NCBI GenBank assembly: GCA_963921195.1
Contig: OY992541.1
Location: forward strand, 11,440,951 to 11,504,950
Reading direction: 5' to 3'
DNA from: Pegoplata infirma
Taxonomy: Eukaryota > Arthropoda > Insecta > Diptera > Anthomyiidae
DNA length: 64,000 nt
Shown: positions 20,432 to 32,030 of the stretch, piece by piece
How the letters are laid out: the number at the start of each line of letters is the position of its first letter
Numbering within the stretch: the first letter of the stretch is position 1
Made by a program: the position numbers and the translations under genes
The notes under the pieces: model-generated
Database searches by the model: none
What the model saw: the letters and a program-made list of their open reading frames with translations, nothing else
What the model was told of the DNA's origin: nothing

Positions 20432-21635
20432 AACAAGTAGAAAAGTTAAATTCGACTTGGCCGAATCTATGAATACCCTCCACAATGCCCTTTTTAAGTG
20501 ATAGTAAATTTTCTAACGTGAAAAAAATAACATTTTTGGTTAGAAATATTTTATTTTCTGTAAAAAAACTTTTTTTTATTAATTTTTGAAAAAAAAAAAC
20601 AAAATTACAAATTTTTTTTTTGAGTGTAAAATTTTTTTTGAGTGTATTTTTTTTTTGTTTTAGTGTAAAAAAACTTTTTTTGTTAGTTTTTGAAAAAAAA
20701 AAAAAATAATTTACCAATTTTTTTTTGAGTGTAAAAATTTTTTTAAGTGTAAACTTTTTTTTGGTTAGAAATATTTTATTTTCTGTAAAAAAACTTTTTT
20801 TTATTAATTTTTGAAAAAAAAAAAAAAATACTAATTTTTTTTTTGAGTGTAAAATTTTTTTTGAGTGTATTTTTTTTTTTTGTTTAAGTGTAAAAAAACT
20901 TTTTTTGTTAATTTTTGACAAAAAAAAAAATAATTTACCAATTTTTTTTTTGAGTGTAAAATTTTTTTTGAGTGTAAACTTTTTTTTAAGTGTATTTTTT
21001 TTTGGTTTAGTGTAAAAATATTTTTGTGTGACAAAAATACCTGTTAAAATATTTTTCTGTCTTACAAATGTTTTTAAAACATGTTTAACGGGTTTTCAAC
21101 ACGTGAATTTAAGGTGAACTAATCTGAAATTTACGGTTTTGCTAATAACTTTTGAACCGCCGGACCGATTTGGCTGAAACTTAAAACGAACCGGACCAGA
21201 GGAACGGTAAATATATATGCCACACTTCAGCACCCTCAGAATTGCCGTTCGAAAGTTACAGTGTGTTTTATCTCGTAAATTCCAGAAAACCCCTTGCCGA
21301 AATTTACTCATTTGCTTATAACTTTTGAACCACTGGACCGATTTTGCTGGATTGCAATACCAACCTGACCAGGTAAATGTCCAACATATATGCCAAACTT
21401 CAGGAGCCTCCGTAAAGTCTTTCAAAAGTTAGCGTGTTTTCAACAGACAGACAGACAGACAGACGGACAGACGGACGGACGGACGGACGGACGGACGGAC
21501 ATCGCTAGATCGTCTTAAAATCGATCGAGGATCATGAATATATATACTTTATGGGGTCCTAGACCAATATTTCGAGGTGTTACAAACGGAATGACAAACT
21601 TATATATACCCTCTATCACTAGAGTGGAGGGTATA
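20432..21635 (-). mobile_element. HINE-A, complete copy
   Basis: In plus-strand view it runs from AACAAGTAGAAAAGTTAAAT with its stem-loop, through an expanded minisatellite of TTTTTTTGAGTGTAAA units (about 20560-21020), the conserved blocks and an (ACGG)n tract at 21470-21500, to CTAGAGTGGAGGGTATA. Frames of 166 and 67 codons on the minus strand are translated minisatellite. The next element (HINE-B) starts at the very next bases. Confidence 0.88.
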
Positions 21636-22316
21636 ACAAGTGAGAGTGTTAAATTCGGCTGTGCCGAATCTTTGATACCCTCCAACATGTTAAAATATAT
21701 TTAAAAAAATTCAGAGGCGTTTTTTTTTGGGGGGAGGGGGGCTATGTGGGGGTGGTTGGGGATACCTTTCCCATCGCGATAAATGTTAACTAATTTATTT
21801 GTTATGCTTTTCTAACTTTAGTAATACCATTTGCTCATAATTTTTATGATTTTTTTAAATCCACGCCCACAGAAAGGGGGCGGGCCAAAAAAAACTTAAT
21901 TTTGTAGCCCCGGGGTCTAAGTGCAGGACTTTGAACACCTTCTGACATAAAAAAATTTCATTTGTTTAACGAAAATGCAAAAAAAGCTGTAAAAATGGCG
22001 TTTTTTGAGATTTTTTTAAAGTTCTTTAATAGGGACCTTTTTTCCCCCTGATCCGATTTTACCCATTTCCGAACTTAACTGGCCTATGACTATGAGACAC
22101 ATTCGTGCCAATTTTCAGGAGTCTAGCTCTCTTATTTTGGACTGAATCGTGTTTTATACAGACGGACGGACGGACGGACGGACATTCATAGAATGACTTA
22201 AAATCGATCATAGATCAATAATATATATACTTTATGGGGTCCCCGACCGATATTTTTATGCGTTACAAACGGAATGACAAAGTGAGTATACCCCCATACT
22301 GTGGTTGGAGGGTATA
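21636..22316 (-). mobile_element. HINE-B, complete copy abutting HINE-A
   Basis: It starts ACAAGTGAGAGTGTTAAAT, has the TTCGGCTGTGCCGAA stem-loop, a CCACGCCCACAGAAAGGGGG block, (ACGG)n at about 22160-22185, and ends CTGTGGTTGGAGGGTATA. It lies head-to-tail with the family A copy without a single spacer base. Confidence 0.87.
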
Positions 22317-22791
22317 ATTATTCCTCGGAAAAAATAAAATAAAACTGCAAATTCACATTTTGCAATTGCAATGTTTTTGTTGCACTTTTAAATTCCGAGC
22401 TAAAAACTTCACGTTTTATGTTTTCCAAAGTACCCTTTTCGCCACCTAAAAACGATTATTCTAAAAAATTAACTTTTTGATGTAAGGGGTAGGTTTGTTC
22501 TAGAAAAATATTGTGGGGGCAAAAATAATAAAGGTCGTTTTTACATTTTAAAAAATGTTAAAAAAAAAATGTTAGGTCCTAAAAATTATTGGGATCGGTC
22601 TTACATTGCACCACTCTAGAATTGACTTCGAACGACCCCATTAATTTTTATACAAAATGACATTTTTATGAAATAACCTCCCATCGCTCCAACCGTCGCA
22701 TGGATGACCCTAGAAGAGTCAAATGTATTAACGACCCAAATATTTTTTTAAAGCCAACATTTTCTCATAAAATATCTACCCTCCACATACA
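22317..22791. repeat. Spacer with degenerate repeat D
   Basis: Between about 22440 and 22640 the words CGCCACCTAAAAACG, GGTAGGTTTGTTCTAGAAAAATATTGTGGG and GGGATCGGTCTTACATT resemble the repeat at 1-300. The rest is A/T-rich. The 137-codon plus frame at 22700-23113 runs through two repeats and is not a gene. Confidence 0.5.
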
Positions 22792-23014
22792 GGGGCATGT
22801 CACAGACTCAATTCCGTTCGGAAGTGGGATAATTGGTTTACTCGTAAAACGCAAAGCAAATATTTTTTGTCGGAATGAAACCACTTTTATGCAATTCAAT
22901 TCCACTTTGATTTTTAAAAGTGATTTCATTCCGAAAAAAATAATATTCGTTTTGTGTTTTACGAGTAAACCACTTTTTTCAAATCCGAACGGAATTGAGT
23001 CTGTGACATGCCCC
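22792..23014. mobile_element. Compact palindromic MITE, possible TSD ACA
   Basis: Two arms of about 105 bp are near-complementary. It begins GGGGCATGTCACAGACTC and ends with the exact inverse; CGTTCGGA, TTTACTCGTAAAAC and GGAATGAAACCACTTTT also have inverses. ACA lies on both sides. The facing 137- and 89-codon frames arise from the palindrome. Confidence 0.82.
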
Positions 23015-23032
23015 ACAATTTTCATATTTTGC

Positions 23033-23658
23033 ATACCCTACACCACTCTGTGGTACTTTTTGAGTCGATTTAGCGATGTCCGTCCGTCCGTCCGTCCGAA
23101 ATTTGAAACTTAAGCTTCTTTTGGCCCAAGGACGAAGCCTATTGAAATTGGAAAAAATCGGTCCACGTTAAGACCTAGCCCCCATACAAACGCCCCCTTT
23201 GCATTTCGGTAATAAAATTTTGTATACACAAACCTTCATACCAAATTTCAAAGGAATCGGATCAGTCCTTCTCGTAGTCCCCATATAATCCACCCTCCCG
23301 ATATTAAAATAATTTCCTCAAAATTCATAAAAATTAAAATATTTGATTAAAATTTTATTTGTAGGTGTTTAACGTGTACTTTGGTAACCTAATCAAATCG
23401 GAATACATTTAGACCATTTTTGGACTTAGTCCCCTATACAAAATTTTTCGACCGATATTCAGTTAAATCGGTCTATTGGCAAAAAAATAAACTAATTCCA
23501 CTAAAATTTGATCTGTGTGTGTTTTCTACACTAAATAAAGATCTGACAAAAGATAGGTCCAATCGGTCCATGTTTGGACTTGGGACCCATTTTCCGGAAA
23601 ACACTGGTGTAGGGTATCATATGGTCGATCTTGACCGACTATAACTTTCTTACTTGTT
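23033..23658 (+). mobile_element. HINE-C, internally deleted copy
   Basis: It starts ATACCCTACACCACTCTGTGG, then skips directly to GAGTCGATTTAGCGATGTCC with (CCGT)n, lacking the block that lies between them in 27037-29678. The rest is co-linear with family C (AAACTTAAGCTTCTTTTGGCC; CCCATACAAACGCCC) and ends GGTATCATATGGTCGATCTTGACCGAC stem-loop sequence and CTTACTTGTT. Confidence 0.83.
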
Positions 23659-23751
23659 ATAAACTTGTTTTATTAAATCACCTCCTACCGCTCTATTATT
23701 TACCCCCCCACTTTTGTCTTCAACAAACCTAACCCCTATATCCACTCCCTA

Positions 23752-25338
23752 CACTTAGAAAATTATTGCAGCCACTAACATGATGGTCATTTGTGTAGTA
23801 ACTAGTAGTTGTTGTTATCAACTACAATTTCAGTCGTTTTTGTATGAAAAATCTCAAACAACTATTTTCTGTAGTCGGTTTAAAAAATAAATACAAAAAA
23901 ATTACTACATTGTAGTAACAGTTGCTTTATGTATTTTTTTTTTAGTATTTAAAAAACACGTATAATTTTCTAGAAGTTTTTAGAAAAATGGATTTTTGAA
24001 CGCGTTGGAAGTGTTCGATGCAACAGGAATTATTACCAAACAATTTTAGCCGTTTTTGACGTTTAGAAGTTTTTTTTTTTGTTAATAAAAAAGTTCAGAC
24101 AATTTGAGTTACACTTAGAGTTTTTCACAAGAATTCCCGGGACGGGATTTCCCGGGAACTCCCGTAAATTTTCGATCCCGAAATCCCGGGAAATAGAGCA
24201 GGAATTCCCGGGAATTTTAATTTCTTTGAAATTTTTGATTTTTTGATTATTTTGTATATGATTTTTAGAGATTTTATTAAAATTCTTGATTATTGATGGC
24301 AGAAACGTACGCAGTTAACAAGAGGGCTTAAAAAGTATTACAAGAGAGACCTTCTAACTAAATATTTTCATAAAATCTGAGACTTACGAAATGGAAAAAG
24401 TCACACAATATCTAAATCTTCGATAGGATATAATTATCAGAACCTTATACTTTTTTCAGAAGTTGAAAAATTTTCTTTCTGATACTTGCATTAGAAAATT
24501 TTGCAGTATGATTATTTGTTTCTATAGAAAATATTTATGTCTCTGTACATGATTCTTTTTAAATCGATAAATTGTTATAAAATCTGTGTAAGGAATGACT
24601 CTGAAATTAACCAGTTTTTCTTTTAGAAGCCAGAATTTTTAAATTTTTAATAATTTTTTGGGGTAAATTTTCTTATAATTACATTTCTCTGAAACAGTAG
24701 CATTCAGTTTCAGAGACAATTCATCTGAATCAGTTTCATTGTGTTTTAGAGGCAAAGCGTGGAGAACCAATTGTAAAAATGAACTGAGACGAATTAGAAT
24801 AAATGATGAATTTTTATTATTAAAACAGATAAAGCGATGTGAAATAACATATTCCCTTAAAAATACTTTTAAAAGACGTCGACATATTTGGCCGTTTTTT
24901 TTTTATAAAAACTGTGTAAAAATTGTTCTTTTTTCTCGAAACTTATTTTCTTTATAGGTACTAAATAAGATTTTTATGGTGTTAATAAACATTTTAAATA
25001 ATGTAATCGCATTCATAAGGTGATTATATATTTTTTTTTTTGACAAAAAATTTGGGTTTTTAGTTTGTGCGGGAATTCCCGGGATCCCGGGAAATTCAAA
25101 AATGAATCCCGCTTTCCCGGGAAATGAAAAAGTCCGGGAAAAGAAAAACTCTAGTTACAGTAAAAACAACTGTAATTTTAAGTTGTTTTTACCGTTTTTT
25201 GTAATTGTCAATCAATAGTTAAAAACGACAACAATTTCTGGTTGATTTTACCGTAAAATGTCGTAGACGCCTTAACAACAAATATAGTTGTTTTAACAGT
25301 CTTTTGTAGTGGAAATTACCGTCATAATTTTTTGAGTG
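23752..25338. mobile_element. Tc1/mariner-like element, TA duplication, split by a hAT
   Basis: The ends are CACTTAGAAAATTAT and, inverted, CACTCAAAAAATTAT, with TA on both sides (23750-23751, 25339-25340). Internal words GTAGTTGTTG, TTGTAGTAACAG and ACAACTGTAATTT are repeated in both orientations. Without the hAT at 24116-25153 it is about 540 bp. Confidence 0.75.
24116..25153. mobile_element. hAT-like element with CCCGGGAATTCCCGGG ends, TSD GTTACA(C/G)T
   Basis: The ends are TAGAGTTTTTC and GAAAAACTCTA, flanked by GTTACACT (24108-24115) and GTTACAGT (25154-25161), matching at 7 of 8 bases. Near both ends are clusters of AATTCCCGGGAA and TCCCGGGA palindromes, as in 39068-40529 and 6264-6782. 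The interior is A/T-rich; the 72-codon frame at 24739 is not a convincing transposase. Confidence 0.83.
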
Positions 25339-25345
25339 TAAGATA

Positions 25346-25837
25346 CACAGAAAATAAAATAGTCAAATTTAAATAAACAAGCATCAATTGTAAATCAACC
25401 AAACATGATATCAACCAAACATTTAGTAAAAACGACTGCCTGTTAGTCCACAATACAAAACTTCGACTTTGTTGTCAACAAACTCAGTCAAGTAATTTTA
25501 TTTCAAAATTCTTTTATCATGTCAATAAATAGTGTTTGTGTTAGTAAAATTCCTTTGTTGAAAAAAAAAAAACCATTTGTCAGATCAACAAATTCAGTTT
25601 GTTGCTTTTCTTTGTTGAAAAAAAAAAAATTAAGATTTTTTACTTTTGTCAGATCAACTAATTGTGTTTGTGTTTGTTGAATTTCTTTGTTGAAAAATAA
25701 ACAAAATTCTTTTTTCAACAATCAATATTTACAAACGTTTGTTGATATTACAAATTTCCGTATAGGAGCACTTTCAGTGAAAAACTAATTGTATTCACAA
25801 ATATTGGGGTCATTATAACAATTCGTTTGTTTCTGTG
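25346..25837. mobile_element. Inverted-repeat element with CACAGAAAATAAA-type end and tandem repeats
   Basis: The left end is CACAGAAAATAAAATAG and the right end, inverted, CACAGAAACAAACG. Between 25500 and 25740 a unit of about 85 bp (TTGTCAGATCAAC, TTTCTTTGTTGAAAAA) is repeated about three times. TA precedes the left end and CA follows the right, so the duplication is uncertain. Confidence 0.5.
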
Positions 25838-26719
25838 CAGGTTACACAATAGCCAACACTGTTGTTTTAATGGTTCCACAGAAAAAATAATTCTTCAATT
25901 GTTTTTAATTTTTTTCCAAAGAATTTTTACTGATTACATTTTGATTCGTAGACACATTTTTTTTATATTTGAATTAAATTAAATAATTCTGAGGTCAGAT
26001 TCGGTTCCAGCCCAGCTTAAACCTTTAAAATAATATACTCTGGTCTAACAATAAGTTATCACAATGGACCTAAGAGTCTACGTGTGCTGACGTAAAACGT
26101 CAGCAGCCACTTTTAACCTAACCTAACAATAAGTGTTACAATTTTTTTGACCTGGGTTATTAAAAAAGGTGCTAGAAATAGCCACCCAAAGTGCTAACAT
26201 GACCGGCTTGCGGGCGAGCATGAAAGTTGCTCATAATTTAAAATATTAGCAAATCAAGTCTTTTAAAATTTTCGTATTTATTATTATATTTTCATTAACT
26301 TTAAATTAAAAAATTTAATAAGTTCAATATACTTCTTTTGTCAATTCATTGCTATCATTTCAAACAATTCAAAACATTTTATTTTTGTTTGCTGATTTCT
26401 CTTGAGACAATTGTTAAAAGTCATGTCACTTAGAAATATATAGAGATCACCACTTGACTTTGTACCTTGAATTATGTCAATGGCATAACGAATGCATTGA
26501 CAACATTAAATTGGATTGAATTCTGTCTTTGGTCTCATATATTTTTTTTTTTCAAATAAAATAAAAATTAACACCTTAAAATTTAATGAAGTATGACAAG
26601 TGGCTAAAATAATATTAAACCTACCAAAAACAAAATTTAATTGTTTACATTTGGTTCAATAGCATCATGATCATCCACATTGCCATAACTACTACTAACT
26701 GCTAAATACAAAAAAAATA
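25838..26719. other. Spacer with a possible retroposon tail and a hairpin
   Basis: A hairpin GCTGACGTAAAACGTCAGC is at 26086-26104, followed by the short tandem TAACCTAACCTAAC at 26115-26128, as at some fly non-LTR retrotransposon 3' ends. GGTGCTAG at 26164 and its inverse CTAGCACC at 26932 may be ends of an older inverted-repeat element, since flanking words also match in inverse. No gene is seen. Confidence 0.35.
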
Positions 26720-27241
26720 CACTGAAAATAAAATGTTTGTCAAAACTGATAAATAATCTGCTGAGAAAGCAAAAAATTTAAATAAAACCTAAAATATTAA
26801 ACGAACTTCGAGCCCTTTAATTTTTTTTTTAATTTCAGCAGGCGGGATTTCCAAATGATTTTGACTTAAAAATAACTGTCAAGTCAGTAAAATAAAAGTT
26901 GTTGTGTTGGCACTTAATTTGCTAGCACCTCCTTTACACATTTTTAGAATCAAAATCTAGCACCTTCTAAAAACTTATTTGTTTTACAAAATTTTTTAAA
27001 ATAAATTAGTACTTAATAAAATGGTACTTAATAAAAAACAAGTAAGAAAGTTATAGTCGGTCAAGACCGACCATATGATACCCTACACCAGTGTTTTCCG
27101 GAAAATGGGTCTCAAGTCCAAACATGGACCGACTGGATCTATCTTTTGTTAGATCTTTATTTAGTGTAGAAAACACAAACAGATCAAATTTTAGTGGAAT
27201 TGGTTTATTTTTTTTTTCAAATAGACCGATTTAACTGAATA

Positions 27242-29085
27242 CACAGTGATACAAAATCAAACTTTCGGAATCGGAATGGGATGAAACCAAAAGCAAATGA
27301 GAGCTGACGTTTTCCATAACAAAACCCTCAATGCCTTTTTTTTTAGGTCAGAGCTAGATTTTATTTTACACGCATTTAAAGTTGGTGATTTTAAAGCATT
27401 TAAAGTTTTTTGTACTAAACGTGTCCTACTTTAAAGACCCCTGGTGGTGCCCAAATTGGACATGTAGGGTCCAGTTTCCAAACTTAAGCTCAAAATCACT
27501 TCAGCTATGACTGGTATGAATTTTGCTGCAATCGGTCCAGTACCTATTTACTGAATAGCCAAATTATTAAAATAAACCACGGTACACCGTTGAGTATGAT
27601 TGTTATTTAAAGGCAATTACACAGTGCAACACCCAAAATCGGAATGGGATGAAACCAAAAGCAAATGAAAGTTGACATATTCCATAACAAACCCCTCAAG
27701 GCTTTTTTCTAGTTCAGAGCTAGATTTTGTTTTACACGCATTTGAAGTTAGTGCACTTTTATTATAATTATAATAATAAATGCTTGAAAACTGTATCAGA
27801 ATGATTAATATTGTAATTGCCTTTAAATTACAATCATACGCAACGGTGTCCAGTGATTTATATTAATAATTGCCTTTAAATAACAATCATACGCAACGGT
27901 GTACAATGGTTTATTTTAATAATTTGGCTTTTCACTGAATAGGTACTGGACCGATTGCAGCAAAATTAATACCAGTCATAGCTGAAGTAATTTTGATCTT
28001 AAGTTTGGAAACTGGACCCTACATGTCCAATAAGGGCACCACCAGGGGCCTTTAAAGTAGGACATGTTTAGTACACAAAAACTTTAAATGCCTTAAAATC
28101 ACAAACTTTAAATGCGTGTAAAATAAAATCTAGCTCTGACCTTAAAAAAAGGCCTTGAGGGTTTTGTTATGGAAAACGTCAGCTTTCATTTGCTTTTGGT
28201 TTCATCCCATTCCGATTCCGAAAGTTTGATTTTGTATCACTGTGTTATTAATATAAATCACTGGACACCGTTGCGTATGATTGTTATTTAAAGGCAATTA
28301 CAATATTAATCATTCGCCACTAATACAGTTTTCAAGCATTTATTATTGTAATTATTAGGGATGAGATTTTCATGCACTAAAAAATCAAAAATATGCGCTT
28401 AAAATATGCGCTAAAAAATTCAAAATATGCACTAAAAAACCATAAAATATGCACTAGAAAATAAAATGTGTACAATAAAAATCTTGTTTTCATAGAAAAA
28501 CTTCATAAAAAGCAAAAAATAACGCCAGGTTTAAATAGTAGCATTTAAAACTTTATGCAAGCAAGATTTTTTTAGAAATTTAGAAAATCTATAAAAAAAA
28601 AATTAAGAAGAAAAAAAAATATTTTTTCTTATTTTCAAAACAAATTTTTAAAATTTAAAATAGCTTTTGAAAAAAATAAATTTTAGTTTGTGTTTTTGCT
28701 AATTTATGCCAAAATATGCAAAAATATGCACTTAAAAGTTGGAAATATGCACAAAATATGCATTTAAAATCAAAATATGCAAAAAATATGCATTTTCACC
28801 AAAATATGCAAAATATGCAAAAACAAATCGATGCCATTTTAACCCAAATTCCTTGATTCGGAAAGATAATTGGTCGATATCGTTTTTAGACTTTCGACAA
28901 AAAACATGCATTTGCATGAAAATCTCATCCCTAGTAATTATAATAAAAGTGCACTAACTTCAAATGCGTGTAAAACAAAATCTAGCTCTGAACTATAAAA
29001 AAGCCTTGAGGGGTTTGTTATGGAATATGTCAACTTTCATTTGCTTTTGGTTTCATCCCATTCCGATTTTGGGTGTTGCACTTTG
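27242..29085. mobile_element. Two interleaved foldback elements (arms in order A-B-A'-B'), TSD ATA
   Basis: Arm A (27242-27617) begins CACAGTGATACAAAATC and is inverted at 27871-28244. Arm B (27620-27870) begins CACAGTGCAACACCC and is inverted at 28245-29085, which is interrupted by a hAT at 28356-28933. A and B are themselves related (both contain CGGAATGGGATGAAACCAAA and CAGAGCTAGATTTT). A module TTGCCTTTAAAT..CATACGCAACGGTGT occurs four times, two in each orientation. ATA at 27239-27241 and 29086-29088 flanks the whole block. Superfamily unknown. Confidence 0.78.
28356..28933. mobile_element. hAT-like element, TSD GTAATTAT
   Basis: The ends TAGGGATGAGATTTTCATGC and the exact inverse GCATGAAAATCTCATCCCTA are flanked by a perfect GTAATTAT (28348-28355, 28934-28941). 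Many AAAATATGCA words fill the ends. Its excision from the text restores the symmetry of arm B'. A truncated relative is at 14453-14695. The small facing frames here come from the inverted ends. Confidence 0.92.
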
Positions 29086-29710
29086 ATATCGGTCGAGATT
29101 TTGATATGGGGGACTATGTCCAAAAATGGTCCAATTATATTCCAAATTGATTTGGTTAATAAAGTACACGTTTAACACCTAAATTTTTATGAATTTTGAG
29201 AGAATTATGTGAATATCGGGAGGGTGGTTTGTATGGGGACTACCAAAAGGACTATCCCGATTCCTTTGAAATTTAGAATGATGATTTTTGCATTCAATGT
29301 TTGATTCCCTGTTAAATTTCAAAGCGATATCTGTTAAAATACAGTTATTAGAGTCATTTAAGCCTAATCCAAAGAGGGCGTTTGTATGGGAACTAGGTCT
29401 TAACATGGACCGATTTTTTTTCAATTTCAATAGGCTTCGTCCTTTGGCCAAAAGATGCTTAAGTTTCAAATTTCAAGTCAATTGGTTAAAAATTGCGACC
29501 TGTATCGTGCTTAAACCGATAGATGGACGGACGGAAGGACGGACATCGCTAAATCGACTCAAAAAGTGATTCTGAGTCGATCGGTATACTTGAAGGTAGG
29601 TCTAGGACCAATATTTCGGGTAGTTACAAACATCAGCACAAACTCATTATACCCTGTACCACAGAGTGGTGTAGGGTAAAATAAAATAAATAAAATGGTA
29701 CTTAATTTAA

Positions 29711-30232
29711 AACAAGTAATAAAGTTATAGTCGGTCAAGACCGACCATATGATACCCTACACCAGTGTTTTCCGGAAAATGGGTCCTAAGTCCAAACATG
29801 GACCGATTGGATATGTCTTTTGTTAGATCTCTATTTGGTGTAGAAAACAAACACTGATCAAATTTTAGTGGCATTGGTTTACTTTTTTGTCAATAGACCG
29901 ATTTAACTGAATATCGGTCGAAATTTTTATATGGGGGATTAAGTCCAAAAATGATCCAATTATATTCCGATTTGATTAGGTTACTAAAGTGCGTTTAACG
30001 CCTAAAAATAAAATTTTTATCAAATATTTCCATTTATATGAATTTTGAGGGAATTATGTGAATATCAGGAGGGTGGTTTGTATGGGGACTACCAGAAGGA
30101 CTGACCCGATTCCTTTGAAATTTAGAATGATGATTTTTGCATACAAAATTTGTTTACCTGTTAAATTTCAAAGCGATATCTGTTATAATACGGTTTTTAG
30201 AGTCATTTAAGCCAAATCCATACACTCAAAAT
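29711..30232 (-). mobile_element. HINE-C, truncated copy
   Basis: It starts AACAAGTAATAAAGTTATAG and follows family C through CAAAGCGATATCTGTTATAA to GAGTCATTTAAGCCAAATCC. It stops there at the TA of the next element, so the microsatellite half is missing. Only about 30 bp separate it from the preceding copy, and that spacer repeats the flank upstream of 27037. Confidence 0.82.
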
Positions 30233-31409
30233 AATAATTCTGTTAAATTACAGAAAAACTCTGCTAATTTAACAGAGTACACCATACTTTTCCAGCTAAC
30301 AACATTTCTTGGTAACTTTAGTAAAAAACTCTGTAAAATGATTTTGACAGAAAAAAACTGTTAATTTACAGAGTTTATAGTAAAATATTGGTTAAATATG
30401 AAATCTTTTTTACAGAGAAAACTCTGTAATTTTACTATTAAACTCTGTAAAATTATTTGGACAAAAAAAAAACTGTTAATTTACAGAGTTTCTAGTAAAA
30501 TATTGGTTAAGTAAACCACCATTTAGCAACATTAGTTAGTAGATTTACAAATTTTTTTTTGCTAATGCTAGTTAGCTAACTTTTAGCAAATTTTTAGTTA
30601 AGATAAGCTTGTTAGCAAAAAATTCTTGTAAACTTCATTTAGAATATTAGCAATTTTAAACAAACTTTGAACTAATTTCTTTTGCTAAATTTGAAATTGA
30701 GTTGACTACATTTTTACAAGATTTTTTGCTAATATTAGCAAAAATAAATGGTAAATTTTTTTTTATTTTCAGAAAACTTTAAATGGCGCTATCTCGGAAA
30801 CTAAGCCAGATAGAGCAAAATGGAGGCCATTTTTGGTTCTCGAGCTTTCCATAGTATCGCCGGTTCTCTTCACATGTGTGGACCCCAATGGGTCCTAACT
30901 TTGGATCCAAAAAAGTTAGCATTCCCGAAAATTTTAAAATGCTCATATCTCGGTAAATATTGCCGACACAACAAAAAGTCCAAAAGCATTTTTGTAGCTC
31001 TCAACACGTAGAACAAGACCGCAAAATAATCAAAAGCTCTCCGAGTAATATTTTTGAAGTTATCGAGTTTTGTAACTCTCAAAACCCCGGTGGTCCCCTA
31101 AAATCACGTATCTCAAAAACTAAGCAAGGTAGAGCGAAACGGACACAAATTTTGGATCAAAAACTATGACGATTTTTAAGGAACCCAACTAGGTCTAGGC
31201 CCATCGGGGTCTGGACCTATCGGGTCCGAACCCAATGGGGTCCTCAGATGTGTATGAACTAAGTTGAAATAAAAAAAATTTCAGTTAACTAATTTTTAGC
31301 AAAACGTTTTTGCTAACTTTACCAAAAAAATTGTGGGTTCAAAATCAGCAAATTTTCTTGTAGGTTTACAAGCTTTTTTTTGCTAACTTAACAGTTTTTT
31401 TTTTGAGTG
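30233..31409. mobile_element. Chimeric mariner-like element (T5-type left, inverted T1-type right)
   Basis: Both ends are CACTCAAAA-type with TA on each side (30231-30232, 31410-31411). From 30233 to about 30512 it matches the left part of 54969-55962 (CTCTGTTAAATTACAG repeats). From about 30513 to the end it is the reverse complement of 14696-15578, including the inverse of GACCCCATTGGGTTCGGACC. The 3' end of each parent is lacking at the junction. Confidence 0.75.
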
Positions 31410-31412
31410 TAG

Positions 31413-32030
31413 TGTTTGTCGCTCTGATTCCGAATCTGCAACCCAAATATGTCTATCACGTCAGGATTTTGAGTTATTCGCGGTTAAAGTGCTGAAAAAG
31501 TCCATTTTGAACCCTTTTTGAAAGCTTATAGTATAATATCCTGACATGCGATTGACTTGGTATCAAGCTCATTCAAAAGTATGTGATTTTCTCTATAAGA
31601 TAAGATAAAATGTTCTTGGAATTTAATTTTTTAAAATGGTAAAAACATCATTAACAAAAATATTTAAATATTTAGTTCATTTACACAGTGTTTTTTTAAC
31701 AAATTTCCATACAAATACACACGTAAATATTAGATTTAAGGCACTTGTGACTAATAATTTTTTCACCATTATAAAAAACTAAATTCCAAAAAGATTTGAT
31801 TTTGTCTTAAAGAGAAAATTACGAACTTTCAAATGAGCTTGATATCAAGTCATTCGCATGTCAGGATCTTATTTTATAGACGCTCACAAATGGCCAAAAT
31901 GGGCCTTTTTGACACTTTAACCGCGATTTTCTCAAAATTGTGACGTGATAGAAAAATTTGAGTGACCATTTTGGAATCGAGAAACCAAAACCTATAAACT
32001 TTTTTTAGTTTCATTCAAAACGCAGCGACA
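31413..32030. repeat. Palindromic repeat with GTTTGTCGCT ends
   Basis: GTTTGTCGCT at 31415 is inverted as AGCGACAAAC at about 32025. Inner words also mirror: CTATCACGTCA with TGACGTGATAG, ATCCTGACATGCGA with TCGCATGTCAGGAT, and TATCAAGCTCATT with AATGAGCTTGATA. It abuts the preceding element. The duplication is not identified. Confidence 0.65.

Larger units (their letters stand above)
27037..29678 (-). mobile_element. HINE-C, near-complete copy split by a foldback composite
   Basis: In plus-strand view it starts AACAAGTAAGAAAGTTATAG with a GTCGGTCAAGACCGAC stem-loop and ATACCCTACACCAG. It carries the TGGACCGATT blocks and a short (GACG)n at 29524-29545, and ends ACCACAGAGTGGTGTAGGGTA. The interruption at 27242-29085 is bounded by ATA. 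The second family C copy reads straight across the same point (TTAACTGAATATCGGTC), confirming the site. Confidence 0.85.

Noticed and set aside
20421..20921. 166-codon minus-strand open frame, Lys/Phe-rich
   Set aside because: It is the translation of the TTTTTTTGAGTGTAAA minisatellite and stem-loop of HINE-A, with no conservation in the other copies.
22700..23113. 137-codon plus and 89-codon minus frames
   Set aside because: Both read through the 223-bp palindromic MITE; similarity between them comes from the inverted arms.
26115..26128. Telomere-like repeat TAACCTAACC
   Set aside because: Only two and a half units are present; a non-LTR retrotransposon tail is more likely, and flies lack such telomere repeats.
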